DNA of 15,331 bases from Syntrophomonadaceae bacterium (GTDB lineage: Bacteria; Bacillota_D; Dethiobacteria; DTU022), in NCBI GenBank assembly GCA_003551865.1, contig PUNU01000092.1:1-15331 (forward strand), given 5' to 3'. A program made the position numbers and the translations under genes. Position 1 is the first letter of the stretch. The number at the start of each line of letters is the position of its first letter. This document shows positions 1 to 8,052 of the stretch, piece after piece. Under the pieces are notes generated by a model, which was given only the letters and a program-made list of their open reading frames with translations, did not search any database and had not been told where the DNA came from.

Positions 1-411
1 GCCGAAGAGGCCGGCCGGTTCGGTGAAGTGCCGATCGGGGCGGTGCTGGTAAAAGACGGCACTGTGCTGGCTGCAGACCGCAACCGGAGAGAAGAGCTAA
101 AAGACGCCACCGCCCATGCCGAAATGCTGGTGCTGCGCCGGGCCTGCGCCCTTCTTGGCGGGTGGCGTTTGAACGGCTGTACCCTCTACGTCACCCTCGA
201 GCCCTGCGCGATGTGTGCGGGGGCGCTTGTGCAGGCCCGTGTTGAGCGGCTGGTTTTCGGTGCAGCCGATCCCAAGGGTGGTGCCGCCGGCACACTTTAT
301 AACCTGGCCCAGGACAGCAGGTTAAATCACCGCCTGGAGGTAACGAGCGGGGTTTTGCAGGACCGGTGTGCCGCCCTGCTCCGGCAGTTCTTCCAGCAGA
401 AAAGGGAATAA
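1..411 (+). CDS. tadA: tRNA-adenosine(34) deaminase TadA, 3' part (5' end outside window)
   Basis: The frame is open from base 1 and ends at TAA 409-411, giving 136 residues; the first visible residues (AEEAGRFGEVPIGAVLV) match the region just after the N-terminal helix of TadA, so about 15-20 residues are missing upstream. TadA converts A34 to inosine in the anticodon of tRNA-Arg(ACG) in the cytoplasm, as a zinc-dependent homodimer. The cytidine/adenosine deaminase signature is complete: the HAE motif (in TAHAEML) supplies the zinc-binding His and the catalytic Glu, and PCAMCAG supplies the two zinc-binding Cys. The family could also include guanine or cytosine deaminases, but the EVPIGAV start, the LEPCAMCAGAL stretch and the C-terminal RQFFQQKR pattern fit TadA best. 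In B. subtilis the homologue (yaaJ) sits next to the SRP RNA and dnaX, as here, which supports the call. Confidence 0.93.
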   Translation, partial: AEEAGRFGEVPIGAVLVKDGTVLAADRNRREELKDATAHAEMLVLRRACALLGGWRLNGCTLYVTLEPCAMCAGALVQARVERLVFGAADPKGGAAGTLYNLAQDSRLNHRLEVTSGVLQDRCAALLRQFFQQKRE

Positions 412-417
412 TATTTT

Positions 418-460
418 ACCGGGAGGTCTGTGGCAACTCATAAAAACCTTGCCCGGTTTT
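418..460 (+). terminator. Weak candidate terminator after tadA
   Basis: Two competing stems lie just after the tadA stop: ACCGGG (418-423) with CCCGGT (452-457) across a long loop, and AAAACC (443-448) with GGTTTT (455-460) across a 6-nt loop. Both end in a short T run. Neither is strong, so this is only a possible end for the tadA transcript. I see no gene in 412-546. Confidence 0.25.
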
Positions 461-546
461 GAAAAAGTGCTGAAACATTGCAGGCAAAAATTTAACCGAT
501 TTTTATTGGCAGAATCCCGAATAGCAAAATGGAGCCGGCGGTAAAC

Positions 547-576
547 TTTACAAATGTGGATTTTATGTTGTAATAT
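547..576 (+). promoter_or_regulatory. Promoter for tRNA-Ser(CGA)
   Basis: A -35 box TTTACA (547-552) and a -10 box TAATAT (571-576) are separated by 18 nt, the form expected for the housekeeping sigma factor. The -10 box ends 13 nt before the first base of the tRNA, which leaves only a very short leader, typical of tRNA genes. Confidence 0.65.
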
Positions 577-589
577 AAATAACGAACCT

Positions 590-679
590 GGAGAGATGGC
601 CGAGTCCGGTTGAAGGCGCACGACTCGAAATCGTGTGTGCCGCAAGGCACCGTGGGTTCGAATCCCACTCTCTCCGCCA
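590..679 (+). tRNA. tRNA-Ser, anticodon CGA (reads UCG)
   Basis: A full type II cloverleaf can be drawn. The acceptor stem GGAGAGA (590-596) pairs with TCTCTCC (669-675); the anticodon stem CACGA/TCGTG (619-623/631-635) holds the loop CTCGAAA with anticodon CGA at 626-628; the long variable arm GTGCC-GCAA-GGCAC (637-650) marks a serine tRNA; the T arm is GTGGG/CCCAC around TTCGAAT. The discriminator base is G676 and CCA (677-679) is encoded. The CGA isoacceptor reads only UCG, so it is a specialised serine tRNA that supplements a UGA isoacceptor presumably encoded elsewhere. Confidence 0.97.
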
Positions 680-693
680 CGACAATAACTGTT

Positions 694-732
694 GAATTAA
701 GGGTTCCGGGGGTTACCTGGAACCCTTAATTC
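694..732. repeat. Perfect 14-bp inverted repeat after tRNA-Ser(CGA)
   Basis: GAATTAAGGGTTCC (694-707) is exactly repeated in inverse orientation at 719-732, with an 11-nt loop between. It lies 14 nt after the tRNA CCA end and would form a very stable hairpin in RNA. It probably ends the tRNA transcript or protects its 3' end before processing, but no T run follows on either strand, so it is not a standard intrinsic terminator. The rest of 680-815 holds no gene that I can support. Confidence 0.7.
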
Positions 733-815
733 GTGTAGGTACGGTGACCAAGGCGGGTTCCCCGAAAGGAGCAGAGGTCTCCAGGTTTAAGATTTATCAG
801 GTAATTATGCGGTGG

Positions 816-844
816 TTGAAACGGCGTTGTTTTCATTGTATAAT
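816..844 (+). promoter_or_regulatory. Promoter for tRNA-Ser(GGA) and probably SRP RNA
   Basis: A -35 box TTGAAA (816-821), a 17-nt spacer and a perfect -10 box TATAAT (839-844) form a strong housekeeping promoter. The second tRNA starts 32 nt downstream. Because the SRP RNA begins 12 nt after that tRNA, and there is no room for a separate promoter, this is probably the promoter for both RNAs. Confidence 0.85.
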
Positions 845-875
845 TAGGCCGAAATGAGAAGTGGGGTCTATGCGT

Positions 876-971
876 GGAGAGATGGCTGAGTTGGTCGAAG
901 GCGCTCGCCTGGAAAGCGAGTAGACGGGGCAAAACCTCGTCTCGTGGGTTCGAATCCCACTCTCTCCGCCA
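876..971 (+). tRNA. tRNA-Ser, anticodon GGA (reads UCC and UCU)
   Basis: The acceptor stem GGAGAGA and the whole T arm are identical to those of the tRNA-Ser 200 nt upstream. The anticodon stem CTCGC/GCGAG (904-908/916-920) holds the loop CTGGAAA with anticodon GGA at 911-913. The variable arm is a 7-bp stem, GACGGGG (923-929) with CCTCGTC (935-941), closed by CAAAA, which is the long class II arm recognised by seryl-tRNA synthetase. CCA is encoded at 969-971. A run of seven T follows at once (972-978), before the SRP RNA begins at 984. Confidence 0.97.
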
Positions 972-983
972 TTTTTTTGATTT

Positions 984-1253
984 GGCCGTGCTAGACGGGG
1001 AGGTAGCGGTGCCCTGAACCCGCAATCCGCTGTAGCGGGGTTTAATCCCCGCCCTAGGCCGAGCAGCTTTGGGGCCCTGCACCGGGTAAGTGGTGTCGAG
1101 GGCCCGGTCCTGTGCGGCGCAAGCTCATGAACCCCGTCAGGTCCGGAAGGAAGCAGCGGTAAGTGAGTTTTTGCGGGTGCCACGGGGGCGCCGGGCCGGA
1201 GCCAACTGCCCGGAAAGCGCCTGGAGGTGCCGGTCGAAGGCGGGTGCACGGCC
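984..1253 (+). ncRNA. ffs: Signal recognition particle RNA, long Bacillus type (6S/scRNA)
   Basis: The RNA is about 270 nt, the size of the Gram-positive SRP RNA (about 270 nt) rather than the 114-nt E. coli 4.5S RNA. Its ends are set by a perfect closing helix: GGCCGTGC (984-991) pairs with GCACGGCC (1246-1253). The 5' part carries the conserved Alu-domain sequence GGGGAGGTAGCGGTGCCCTG. The S domain shows the Ffh-binding core, GTCAGGTCC, a GGAA tetraloop (1145-1148) and GGAAGCAGC. It works with Ffh and FtsY to deliver nascent membrane and secreted proteins to the Sec translocon. The location between tRNA-Ser and dnaX matches the position of scr in B. subtilis. The exact 5' and 3' ends after processing may differ by a few bases. 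Confidence 0.96.
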
Positions 1254-1322
1254 ATTACATTTACTATGTCCGGTTTTACTGCCTGAAAGGCGGATGCTGC
1301 CCGGAGCGCGGTATTTCGCTTC

Positions 1323-1352
1323 CCGGCTGGTTAAATAACAGCCGGCGTTTTT
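1323..1352 (+). terminator. Intrinsic terminator after the SRP RNA
   Basis: A 7-bp stem, CCGGCTG (1323-1329) with CAGCCGG (1339-1345), has a 9-nt loop and is followed after CG by TTTTT (1348-1352). It lies 70 nt after the mature SRP RNA end and 68 nt before dnaX. I see no clear promoter in the 67 nt between it and dnaX, so dnaX may depend on read-through. Confidence 0.75.
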
Positions 1353-1419
1353 ATTCTGCAAAAGCACCGGCAGCCCTGGTAACGGTGGAAGCCGGAAAGA
1401 ACAGGGGTGTTTGTATCTA

Positions 1420-3114
1420 TTGGCCTATCTGACTCTTTACCGCCGTCGCCGACCCTTGACTTTTGACGACATGACCGGGCAAGAACATATTACCCGGACC
1501 CTGAGCAATGCTCTCAGCCGCGGCCGGCTTGCTCATGCCTACCTTTTTTGCGGCCCCCGCGGAACCGGCAAGACTACTGCCGCCAAGATCCTGGCCAGGA
1601 CCATGAACTGCGAGCAGTACCCCGCACCAGAACCGTGCGGCCGCTGCCGCCCCTGTAATAATATAGCCGCCGGGGTTTCCATGGACGTTGTAGAAATGGA
1701 TGCCGCTTCAAACCGGGGCATCGACGAAATTAGGGAACTGCGGGAAAGGACCCGTTTTGCCGGCAGTGAAAGCCGTTACAAAGTCTATATTATAGACGAA
1801 GCGCACATGTTAACCCCGGAAGCGTGCAACGCGTTTTTAAAAACCCTCGAAGAGCCGCCGCAAAATGTAGTTTTCATTCTGGCCACTACCGAACCCTCTA
1901 AGCTGCCTTCGACTATTGTGTCGCGCTGTCAGCGCTTTGATTTTCAACTGCTAAGCGTTGAACAAATCAGGCAGAGGTTGGAACAGGTTTTAGATGCGGA
2001 AGGCTGGCAGGCCGATGATGAGGCAATTGGGCAGGTTGCCCGGCTTGCCGACGGCTCACTGCGTGACGCTTTGGGCATTCTCGAGCAGTGCTATGCCTAC
2101 GGCGAAGCACGCATTACCGCCGAGCACGTCCGCAGTGTTACCGGGGCCACACGGCTCGAAACTATCGATGCCCTGGTGAAAGCCGCAGTAGAAAATGACC
2201 TGGATTCAGGATTTTTGGTCCTCGAGCAGATTATCTACGGCGGGCGCGATTTGAACCTGCTCCTCCGTGACTTTACCTTTATTTTTAGCCGCTTATTACT
2301 CGACAGTGAAAATCAAGCCGGTCCGGCTTCGGGCAGCCTGCACGGTTTCGAAGATCTTATTGACAGTTACCGGGGCAGGATTGAGCGGCAGCCCCTGCTC
2401 GATGCTGTTGAGCTGCTGCACGAAGTGGGCGGTGAGCTTAAGCACGCCCACTTTCCCCAGTTTATTCTGGAAGTAGCTTTTATTCGCCTGCTCCGGCTGC
2501 TGCACGGCAGGATCCGTCCGGCCCCGTTTTTGTCGGCGGATCAGCCCGCTCAAATTGACGGGGATGAGCCGGCTGAAGCGAAAGAAGCCCACCGTCCGGC
2601 GCCGCAGGCCGCCGGCACAGTAAAAGTCCCGGAGGAGGGAGCGGAAGAGGAGGCGAAAGCTGAAAAACCGGGCGAAATTGCTGAAACGGGAGCTGACCCC
2701 GGCGCAGAAAATGATCGCCTGGCCATGCTAAAACAGGCCTGGCCGCACCTGCTCCAGGAGCTTAAGAAAAAGCAAAAGAGCACCGCCGCCTGGCTGGAAC
2801 CGGCGATCCTCGCTGACTGCCGGGGCGACCTGGTCTGCCTGGAATATACCAGGGAGTATGCAATTCACCAGATCAGGGTTTTGGAGGACAGCCACCGCGG
2901 GCTGGTTGAAGAGCAGCTTTCGGCATTTTGTGGTGTACCGATTAAGATAAAGGCGGAAACTGTAGAAAGCGAAGAACGAGATGATGAAAAATACAAACCG
3001 GAAGAGGCTGACACCGGCAGTGTCGAGCCGGCCGGAGAAACAGAGAAAAAAGACCCGCCGGGTGTGGAAGACGCTTTGAAATTGTTTGACGGCAAGCTGA
3101 TTGATACCGATTGA
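1420..3114 (+). CDS. dnaX: DNA polymerase III subunit tau/gamma (clamp loader ATPase)
   Basis: DnaX is the ATP-driven motor of the clamp loader that opens the beta ring and, in its long tau form, holds polymerase and helicase together. The protein is 564 residues from TTG at 1420. That start gives MAYLTLYRRRRPLTFDD, which matches the usual MSYLALYRKWRP opening, and puts the GGGG ribosome site (1404-1407) at a normal distance; the TTG at 1411 is too close to it. Visible parts, numbered from TTG 1420: Walker A GPRGTGKT (45-52), a four-cysteine zinc module (C64, C73, C76, C79), Walker B VYIIDEAH (122-129), sensor 1 TTEP, and the SRC arginine finger (168-170). A Glu/Ala/Pro-rich acidic linker of about 70 residues follows the collar domain, then a C-terminal tau domain. 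The next gene begins 14 nt after the stop, so dnaX heads an operon with ybaB and recR. Confidence 0.97.
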   Translation: MAYLTLYRRRRPLTFDDMTGQEHITRTLSNALSRGRLAHAYLFCGPRGTGKTTAAKILARTMNCEQYPAPEPCGRCRPCNNIAAGVSMDVVEMDAASNRGIDEIRELRERTRFAGSESRYKVYIIDEAHMLTPEACNAFLKTLEEPPQNVVFILATTEPSKLPSTIVSRCQRFDFQLLSVEQIRQRLEQVLDAEGWQADDEAIGQVARLADGSLRDALGILEQCYAYGEARITAEHVRSVTGATRLETIDALVKAAVENDLDSGFLVLEQIIYGGRDLNLLLRDFTFIFSRLLLDSENQAGPASGSLHGFEDLIDSYRGRIERQPLLDAVELLHEVGGELKHAHFPQFILEVAFIRLLRLLHGRIRPAPFLSADQPAQIDGDEPAEAKEAHRPAPQAAGTVKVPEEGAEEEAKAEKPGEIAETGADPGAENDRLAMLKQAWPHLLQELKKKQKSTAAWLEPAILADCRGDLVCLEYTREYAIHQIRVLEDSHRGLVEEQLSAFCGVPIKIKAETVESEERDDEKYKPEEADTGSVEPAGETEKKDPPGVEDALKLFDGKLIDTD

Positions 3115-3128
3115 GAGGAGGGGTTTTG

Positions 3129-3449
3129 ATGCCCAACGGGGGAATGAATAAAATGATGAAACAACTGCAGAAAGCCCAGGCCGAAATGAACCGCATACAG
3201 GAGGAGCTGGCTGAAAGAACTGTTGAGAGCTCCAGCGGTGGCGGGGCGGTACGCGTGGTGGCAAACGGCCAGAAAAACCTGGTTTCTGTGCAGATCGACC
3301 CTGAGGTGATGACTGAAGACAACCGGGAAATGCTTGAAGATTTGATCATTGCCGCGGTTAATGAAGCTTTTCAGCGGGTTGATGAAATGATTGCTTCGGA
3401 AATGCAAAAAGTAACCGGCGGCTTGAACCTGCCGCCCGGCATGTTTTAA
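3129..3449 (+). CDS. YbaB/EbfC family nucleoid-associated DNA-binding protein
   Basis: This small protein of 106 residues belongs to the YbaB/EbfC family (B. subtilis YaaK): dimeric, tweezer-shaped DNA-binding proteins found almost always between dnaX and recR. The role is thought to be nucleoid organisation or repair, but it is not firmly defined. The sequence shows an N-terminal Met-rich helix (MNKMMKQLQKAQAEMNRIQ), a Gly-rich turn (SSSGGGAVRVVANGQ), beta strands ending VSVQIDPE, and a C-terminal helical half that ends GGLNLPPGMF, all family hallmarks. ATG 3129 is chosen because the AGAGGAGGGG site (3114-3123) lies about 5 nt upstream; the in-frame TTG at 3111 overlaps the dnaX stop and lies ahead of that site. 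It is 27 nt upstream of recR and surely co-transcribed with it. Confidence 0.95.
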   Translation: MPNGGMNKMMKQLQKAQAEMNRIQEELAERTVESSSGGGAVRVVANGQKNLVSVQIDPEVMTEDNREMLEDLIIAAVNEAFQRVDEMIASEMQKVTGGLNLPPGMF

Positions 3450-3476
3450 TTATCAAAGGAGGCGGCACCTCAGCCA

Positions 3477-4073
3477 ATGGTTTATCCTGGTGCTTTAAAG
3501 AAGCTGGTCGAAGTTTTGTGCCGCTTTCCGGGAGTGGGCCCAAAAACTGCGCAGAGGCTGGCTTTTTACTTGCTGGGCTGTTCCCGTGAAGAAGTTGTCG
3601 CCATTGCCAGGGCAATGGTTGAGGCAAAAGACAAGCTGACTTTTTGCCCAACCTGCGGCAGCCTGGCCGAAGGTGAGCTTTGCACATACTGCAGTGATCC
3701 GAAGCGTGACAAAGGCCTGCTCTGCGTAGTCCAGGAGCCGCGCGATGTTTTGGTCCTGGAGCGGACCGGCCGTTTCCAGGGGTTGTATCACGTTCTCCAT
3801 GGAGCGCTGTCGCCGCTGGACGGGATTGGGCCGGAAGAGCTAAAACTCGATTGGCTGGTGCAGAGAATCGATGAAAACAATTTCGGTGAAGTTATTATCG
3901 CCACCAATCCCAATGTAGAAGGGGACGCCACTGCGGGTTATCTGGCCAGGCTTTTGAGGCCGCTTTCGGTTAAAGTCACCCGCATTGCTTTTGGCCTGCC
4001 GGCCGGCGGCGATATAGAGTATGCCGACGAGATTACTTTAAGCCGGGCCCTGGAAGGGCGCCGGGAAATGTAG
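3477..4073 (+). CDS. recR: Recombination mediator protein RecR
   Basis: RecR works with RecO (and RecF) to load RecA on single-stranded DNA during gap repair. The protein is 198 residues, the usual length. In order it shows a helix-hairpin-helix DNA-binding region (FPGVGPKTAQRLAF, 17-30), a C4 zinc finger (C57, C60, C69, C72), a Toprim domain with VVQEPRD (E87) and the NPNVEGDATA segment (144-153), and the family C-terminal signature GLPAGGDIEYADEITLSRAL. ATG 3477 is the only sensible start because MVYPGALKKL fits the family N-terminus, but the AAAGGAGG site (3455-3462) lies 14 nt upstream, farther than usual. The stop is separated by a single base from the stop of the convergent DUF3786 gene. 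Confidence 0.97.
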   Translation: MVYPGALKKLVEVLCRFPGVGPKTAQRLAFYLLGCSREEVVAIARAMVEAKDKLTFCPTCGSLAEGELCTYCSDPKRDKGLLCVVQEPRDVLVLERTGRFQGLYHVLHGALSPLDGIGPEELKLDWLVQRIDENNFGEVIIATNPNVEGDATAGYLARLLRPLSVKVTRIAFGLPAGGDIEYADEITLSRALEGRREM

Positions 4074-4074
4074 G

Positions 4075-4695
4075 TTATTTGATTTTTCCCTTCATGGCAC
4101 CGTTTACTATGGCCGGCAGGTGGGCGTAGTCTTCTGTCGGCAGGTAGGATGGTGCCGCTTCATCAAACAGGATATTGGCCGAAGCAGGGAGTTCATCGTC
4201 TCCAGGCCACAGCGCAAAGCAGATCGGCACCCGGGGCAGGACCGGCACAACCATGGCGATGCCGCTCATGGAAAGCTGGTAGCCGCCGAGGGCCGCCGCC
4301 GCTTCGCGGAATTTTTCCGGCTTTTCACCAAAGGTTTTAAGAAACGGCGTGATTGCTCTTTTTTTAAAGGGCTCAACATAGATATCTCCTCCGGGCAGGT
4401 GGCGGTAGGCGATCCAGCGGCCGGTCAGAGGAGTACCGTCGGCGGTGGCCAGGTAATGTAGGATGATTATGGCCAGGTAGGTAGAGGCGTTACCGCCGTC
4501 TGTGGTGGTTACCTTTCCGGAAGGATGTTCCACCCGGTAGGTGCCGTCGATAAATGGCAGTGTAAGTAAATGTTCCCGCTCATCGTAATCAACCTGGGCG
4601 TTCCTGGCGATTTGCAGCGGATCAAGACTGCGGAATTGCTTAACCGCCTCTTCCAGGGTTACATCGAGATTAAAGAAACTGCGTTTTTTATTCAC
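4075..4695 (-). CDS. DUF3786 family protein of unknown function
   Basis: A cytoplasmic-looking protein of 206 residues with no signal peptide or membrane segment. I recognise the DUF3786 pattern found in anaerobic bacteria and archaea: YVEPFKKRAITPFL (106-119) followed by FGEKPEKFREAAAALGG, then VLPRVPICFALWPGDDELPA (152-171) and ILFDEAAPSYLPTED (175-189). There are no cysteine clusters beyond single residues and no known catalytic motif, so I give no function. The GTG at 4695 is preferred because AGGGAGG (4709-4703) lies 7 nt upstream; the TTG at 4698 is only 4 nt away. It runs against recR and toward it, and the two stops are 1 nt apart, with no terminator visible between them. The family assignment is from memory of the conserved blocks and should be tested with a profile. 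Confidence 0.75.
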   Translation of the reverse strand: MNKKRSFFNLDVTLEEAVKQFRSLDPLQIARNAQVDYDEREHLLTLPFIDGTYRVEHPSGKVTTTDGGNASTYLAIIILHYLATADGTPLTGRWIAYRHLPGGDIYVEPFKKRAITPFLKTFGEKPEKFREAAAALGGYQLSMSGIAMVVPVLPRVPICFALWPGDDELPASANILFDEAAPSYLPTEDYAHLPAIVNGAMKGKIK

Positions 4696-4731
4696 CAATG
4701 AACCTCCCTATCGTTTACTATAGTTTAACTA

Positions 4732-4748
4732 AACCACAAAAAGTGGTT
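4732..4748. repeat. Short inverted repeat upstream of the DUF3786 gene
   Basis: AACCAC (4732-4737) and GTGGTT (4743-4748) flank five A. The repeat lies about 37 nt upstream of the DUF3786 start, next to AT-rich sequence that reads TATAGT on the minus strand. It could be an operator or simply a small hairpin. No convincing -35 box goes with it. Confidence 0.3.
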
Positions 4749-4859
4749 AATCATACTTCCCGGCCAGCCCTACGGGTTACGGTATGAGGGCCGAGGCCTT
4801 TACAGTGAAGAAACACTTCGCCGGTTACAAGCAGACTGCGCTAATGCGGACCGTGTGCT

Positions 4860-5627
4860 TCAGCGGGCGGCTATGTTTTGTTCGACAAACCGGGCAACGG
4901 CTTCGTTTACCGCGTGGGGCTTTTCAATCATAACCATGTGGCCCGCCCCTTCGATCAGCTCAAACCGGCCCCGGGGAAGGTTTTCTTCCAGGTAACGGCT
5001 GTACTTAACCGGTGTCAGCTGATCATTACTGCCGCAAAGAATCAAGGCGGGATGATTAATGCGGTGCAGTTCTTCCATGACATCAAATTTGTCACAGGCA
5101 CTCAGATCGGCCAAATAAACAGCGGCTTCCGTAGATTTTACCTCCTGCCTGCCCCGCTCGTAAAGGTCATCGGGAACTTCGGGCCCATAGAGGTATTCAG
5201 TCAGCTCAACGGGGACATTTCCTGTTTTAAGAGTTTCCAGAAAAGAAGGCAGCACTCTCAGGCGTCCACCGGTTCCGACCAGGATCAACCCGGAGAGATG
5301 GTCTGCATAGCAAAGCGCATAATCGAGGGCTATCGCTCCACCCAATGAATGCCCGGCCAGCACAATCGGTCCCAGCCCCAGCGCCTCTTTAAAGCGGTGC
5401 AGCCAATCGCGGTAGAGTGAAACTTTATCGGTCGGGGCGCCTTCCGAGCGCCCGTGACCGGGCAAATCGACTGCGATAGGGCTTATTGTCTCCGGCAGTC
5501 TTTTTAGCTGAAAAAGCCAATGGTGATGACCCCCGCCGGAACCGTGGCAGAACAATACCGGAACCCCTTCCTTGCCGGCATCACCCGCGTAATAAATTTT
5601 ATTGCCATCAAGCTCCAAATATGGCAT
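4860..5627 (-). CDS. Alpha/beta-hydrolase fold protein
   Basis: A soluble 255-residue member of the alpha/beta-hydrolase fold. The oxyanion HG motif is in FCHGSGGGHHHW (27-37), the DLPGHGRSEG strand-loop is at 54-63, the nucleophile elbow is GHSLGG with S94, the acid is probably D202 in CGSNDQLTP, and the catalytic His is H230 in GAGHMVMIEKP. All three triad residues are present, so it is probably active, but the substrate (ester, lactone, C-C bond or other) cannot be told from sequence. ATG 5627 is chosen because AAGGAGG lies 6 nt upstream; ATG 5633 is directly against that site, and the longer frame to 5744 would overlap the guaB promoter. The gene diverges from guaB and has 164 nt of non-coding DNA between it and DUF3786, so it may or may not share a transcript with the latter. 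Confidence 0.9.
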   Translation of the reverse strand: MPYLELDGNKIYYAGDAGKEGVPVLFCHGSGGGHHHWLFQLKRLPETISPIAVDLPGHGRSEGAPTDKVSLYRDWLHRFKEALGLGPIVLAGHSLGGAIALDYALCYADHLSGLILVGTGGRLRVLPSFLETLKTGNVPVELTEYLYGPEVPDDLYERGRQEVKSTEAAVYLADLSACDKFDVMEELHRINHPALILCGSNDQLTPVKYSRYLEENLPRGRFELIEGAGHMVMIEKPHAVNEAVARFVEQNIAAR

Positions 5628-5712
5628 AGTCATCCTCCTTCTTTTTGCCGCTAACAGTTTATTTCGTCCCGCACTTAAGGTAATCCTGCAATTTTTAGCC
5701 TGCTTACTATTG

Positions 5713-5741
5713 TTGACAGTGCAGGAGGGGTTTGTTATGAT
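5713..5741 (+). promoter_or_regulatory. Promoter for guaB
   Basis: A consensus -35 box TTGACA (5713-5718), a 17-nt spacer and a -10 box TATGAT (5736-5741) precede guaB by 43 nt. The predicted leader is only about 37 nt, too short for a purine riboswitch, so any purine control would have to come from a repressor or from initiation itself. Confidence 0.85.
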
Positions 5742-5766
5742 CATCTAAATCAATAACCAGTAGTAG

Positions 5767-7239
<1,473 letters not shown>

Positions 7240-7325
7240 TGCCCTCTCAGCCAGTAATGAGCGTGATCCGGTAAATTATCACAACAACTCTTCATCTGTG
7301 AAGGATTTTACAACCCGGCACGCAG

Positions 7326-7362
7326 CCGGCCGGGGATGCCTGTTATACCGCCGTGCGGCCGG
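7326..7362. repeat. GC-only inverted repeat in the guaB-tmk spacer
   Basis: CCGGCCG (7326-7332) can pair with CGGCCGG (7356-7362) across 23 nt. The T run that follows (7379-7383) is 16 nt away, so this is at best a poor terminator. The remaining spacer 7240-7398 holds no gene and no promoter that I can support. Confidence 0.3.
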
Positions 7363-7398
7363 GCGGCAGGGACGTGGGTTTTTGACGGAGTTAAAGGG

Positions 7399-8052
7399 GT
7401 GTTTATAACGCGAGGTTTGCTCATTTCGCTGGAAGGCATTGACGGCTGCGGAAAATCAACGCAGGCCGAGCTGCTGAAGAATAAACTGGAACAGCAAGGT
7501 TTCCCTCTAATTGCCGTACGGGAGCCGGGAGGCACCCCCGTAGGTGAAAATATCAGGCAGGTGCTTTTACAAAATAACTACAACCTCACCCTGCATACCG
7601 AACTGCTTCTTTATATGGCTGCCCGGGCTGAACTGGCCGAGCAGGTGATAATCCCCGCCCTGATTAACGGAAAAATTGTCTTATGTGACCGCTTCACCGA
7701 CTCCACCCTTGCTTACCAGGGCTACGGGGGCGGCAGTGATCTGTGGTGGATTCGCCTGCTCAACTGCAGGGCAGCCGGTGGAGCACTGCCGGATCTTACA
7801 TTTTTGCTGGATTTGACGGTAGAAGAGGCGGCTGCAAGGCGCGGCAGTGCACCCGACCGGATGGAAAGCCAGGATTATTACTATCACAGCCGGGTCCGCT
7901 CAGGCTACCTGGAGATTGCCCGGAGGGAGCGGCATAGAGTAAAAGTGATCGACGCTTCGACGGAGGCGGAACAGCAGGCGGAGGAGATCTGGCAGGCGGT
8001 TCGGCGGTTACTGGAAAAGCGCACTGAAACGAGGGGCGGTTATGAGTTTTAA
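7399..8052 (+). CDS. tmk: Thymidylate kinase
   Basis: Thymidylate kinase phosphorylates dTMP to dTDP with ATP, an essential step for dTTP. The protein is 217 residues from GTG 7399, slightly longer than typical (about 205-215). Motifs: P-loop GIDGCGKST (13-21), REPGGTP (41-47), the DRFTDSTLAYQG segment (97-108) that holds dTMP, and an Arg-containing LID region (ARRGSAPDRMES, 146-157) of the bacterial type. GTG 7399 is chosen because GGAG (7387-7390) lies 8 nt upstream and the short lead before LISLEGIDG fits the family. It is the first gene of a tight group: holB begins inside its last codons (11-nt overlap). B. subtilis keeps darA and yaaR between tmk and holB; both are missing here. Confidence 0.96.
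   Translation: MFITRGLLISLEGIDGCGKSTQAELLKNKLEQQGFPLIAVREPGGTPVGENIRQVLLQNNYNLTLHTELLLYMAARAELAEQVIIPALINGKIVLCDRFTDSTLAYQGYGGGSDLWWIRLLNCRAAGGALPDLTFLLDLTVEEAAARRGSAPDRMESQDYYYHSRVRSGYLEIARRERHRVKVIDASTEAEQQAEEIWQAVRRLLEKRTETRGGYEF

Noticed and set aside
492..1082. Minus-strand open frames giving peptides such as AERVGFEPT and GESGIRTHE
   Set aside because: These are the well-known false proteins that come from reading tRNA-Ser genes backwards. The two tRNAs fully account for the sequence.
1090..1432. Open frames on both strands over the SRP RNA and its 3' flank
   Set aside because: The SRP RNA structure explains the region; the peptides have no family resemblance and no ribosome sites.
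4729..4980. Plus-strand open stretch with a coding-like peptide (YSEETLRRLQADCANADRV) between DUF3786 and the hydrolase
   Set aside because: It has no start codon or ribosome site upstream, runs into the antisense of the hydrolase gene, and matches no family I know. A decayed gene fragment is possible but cannot be supported.
7382..7409. Promoter-like TTGACG-16-TATAAC at the start of tmk
   Set aside because: It overlaps the chosen GTG start and ribosome site; using it would require a leaderless TTG start at 7417, which cuts the N-terminus close to the P-loop. Chance is more likely.
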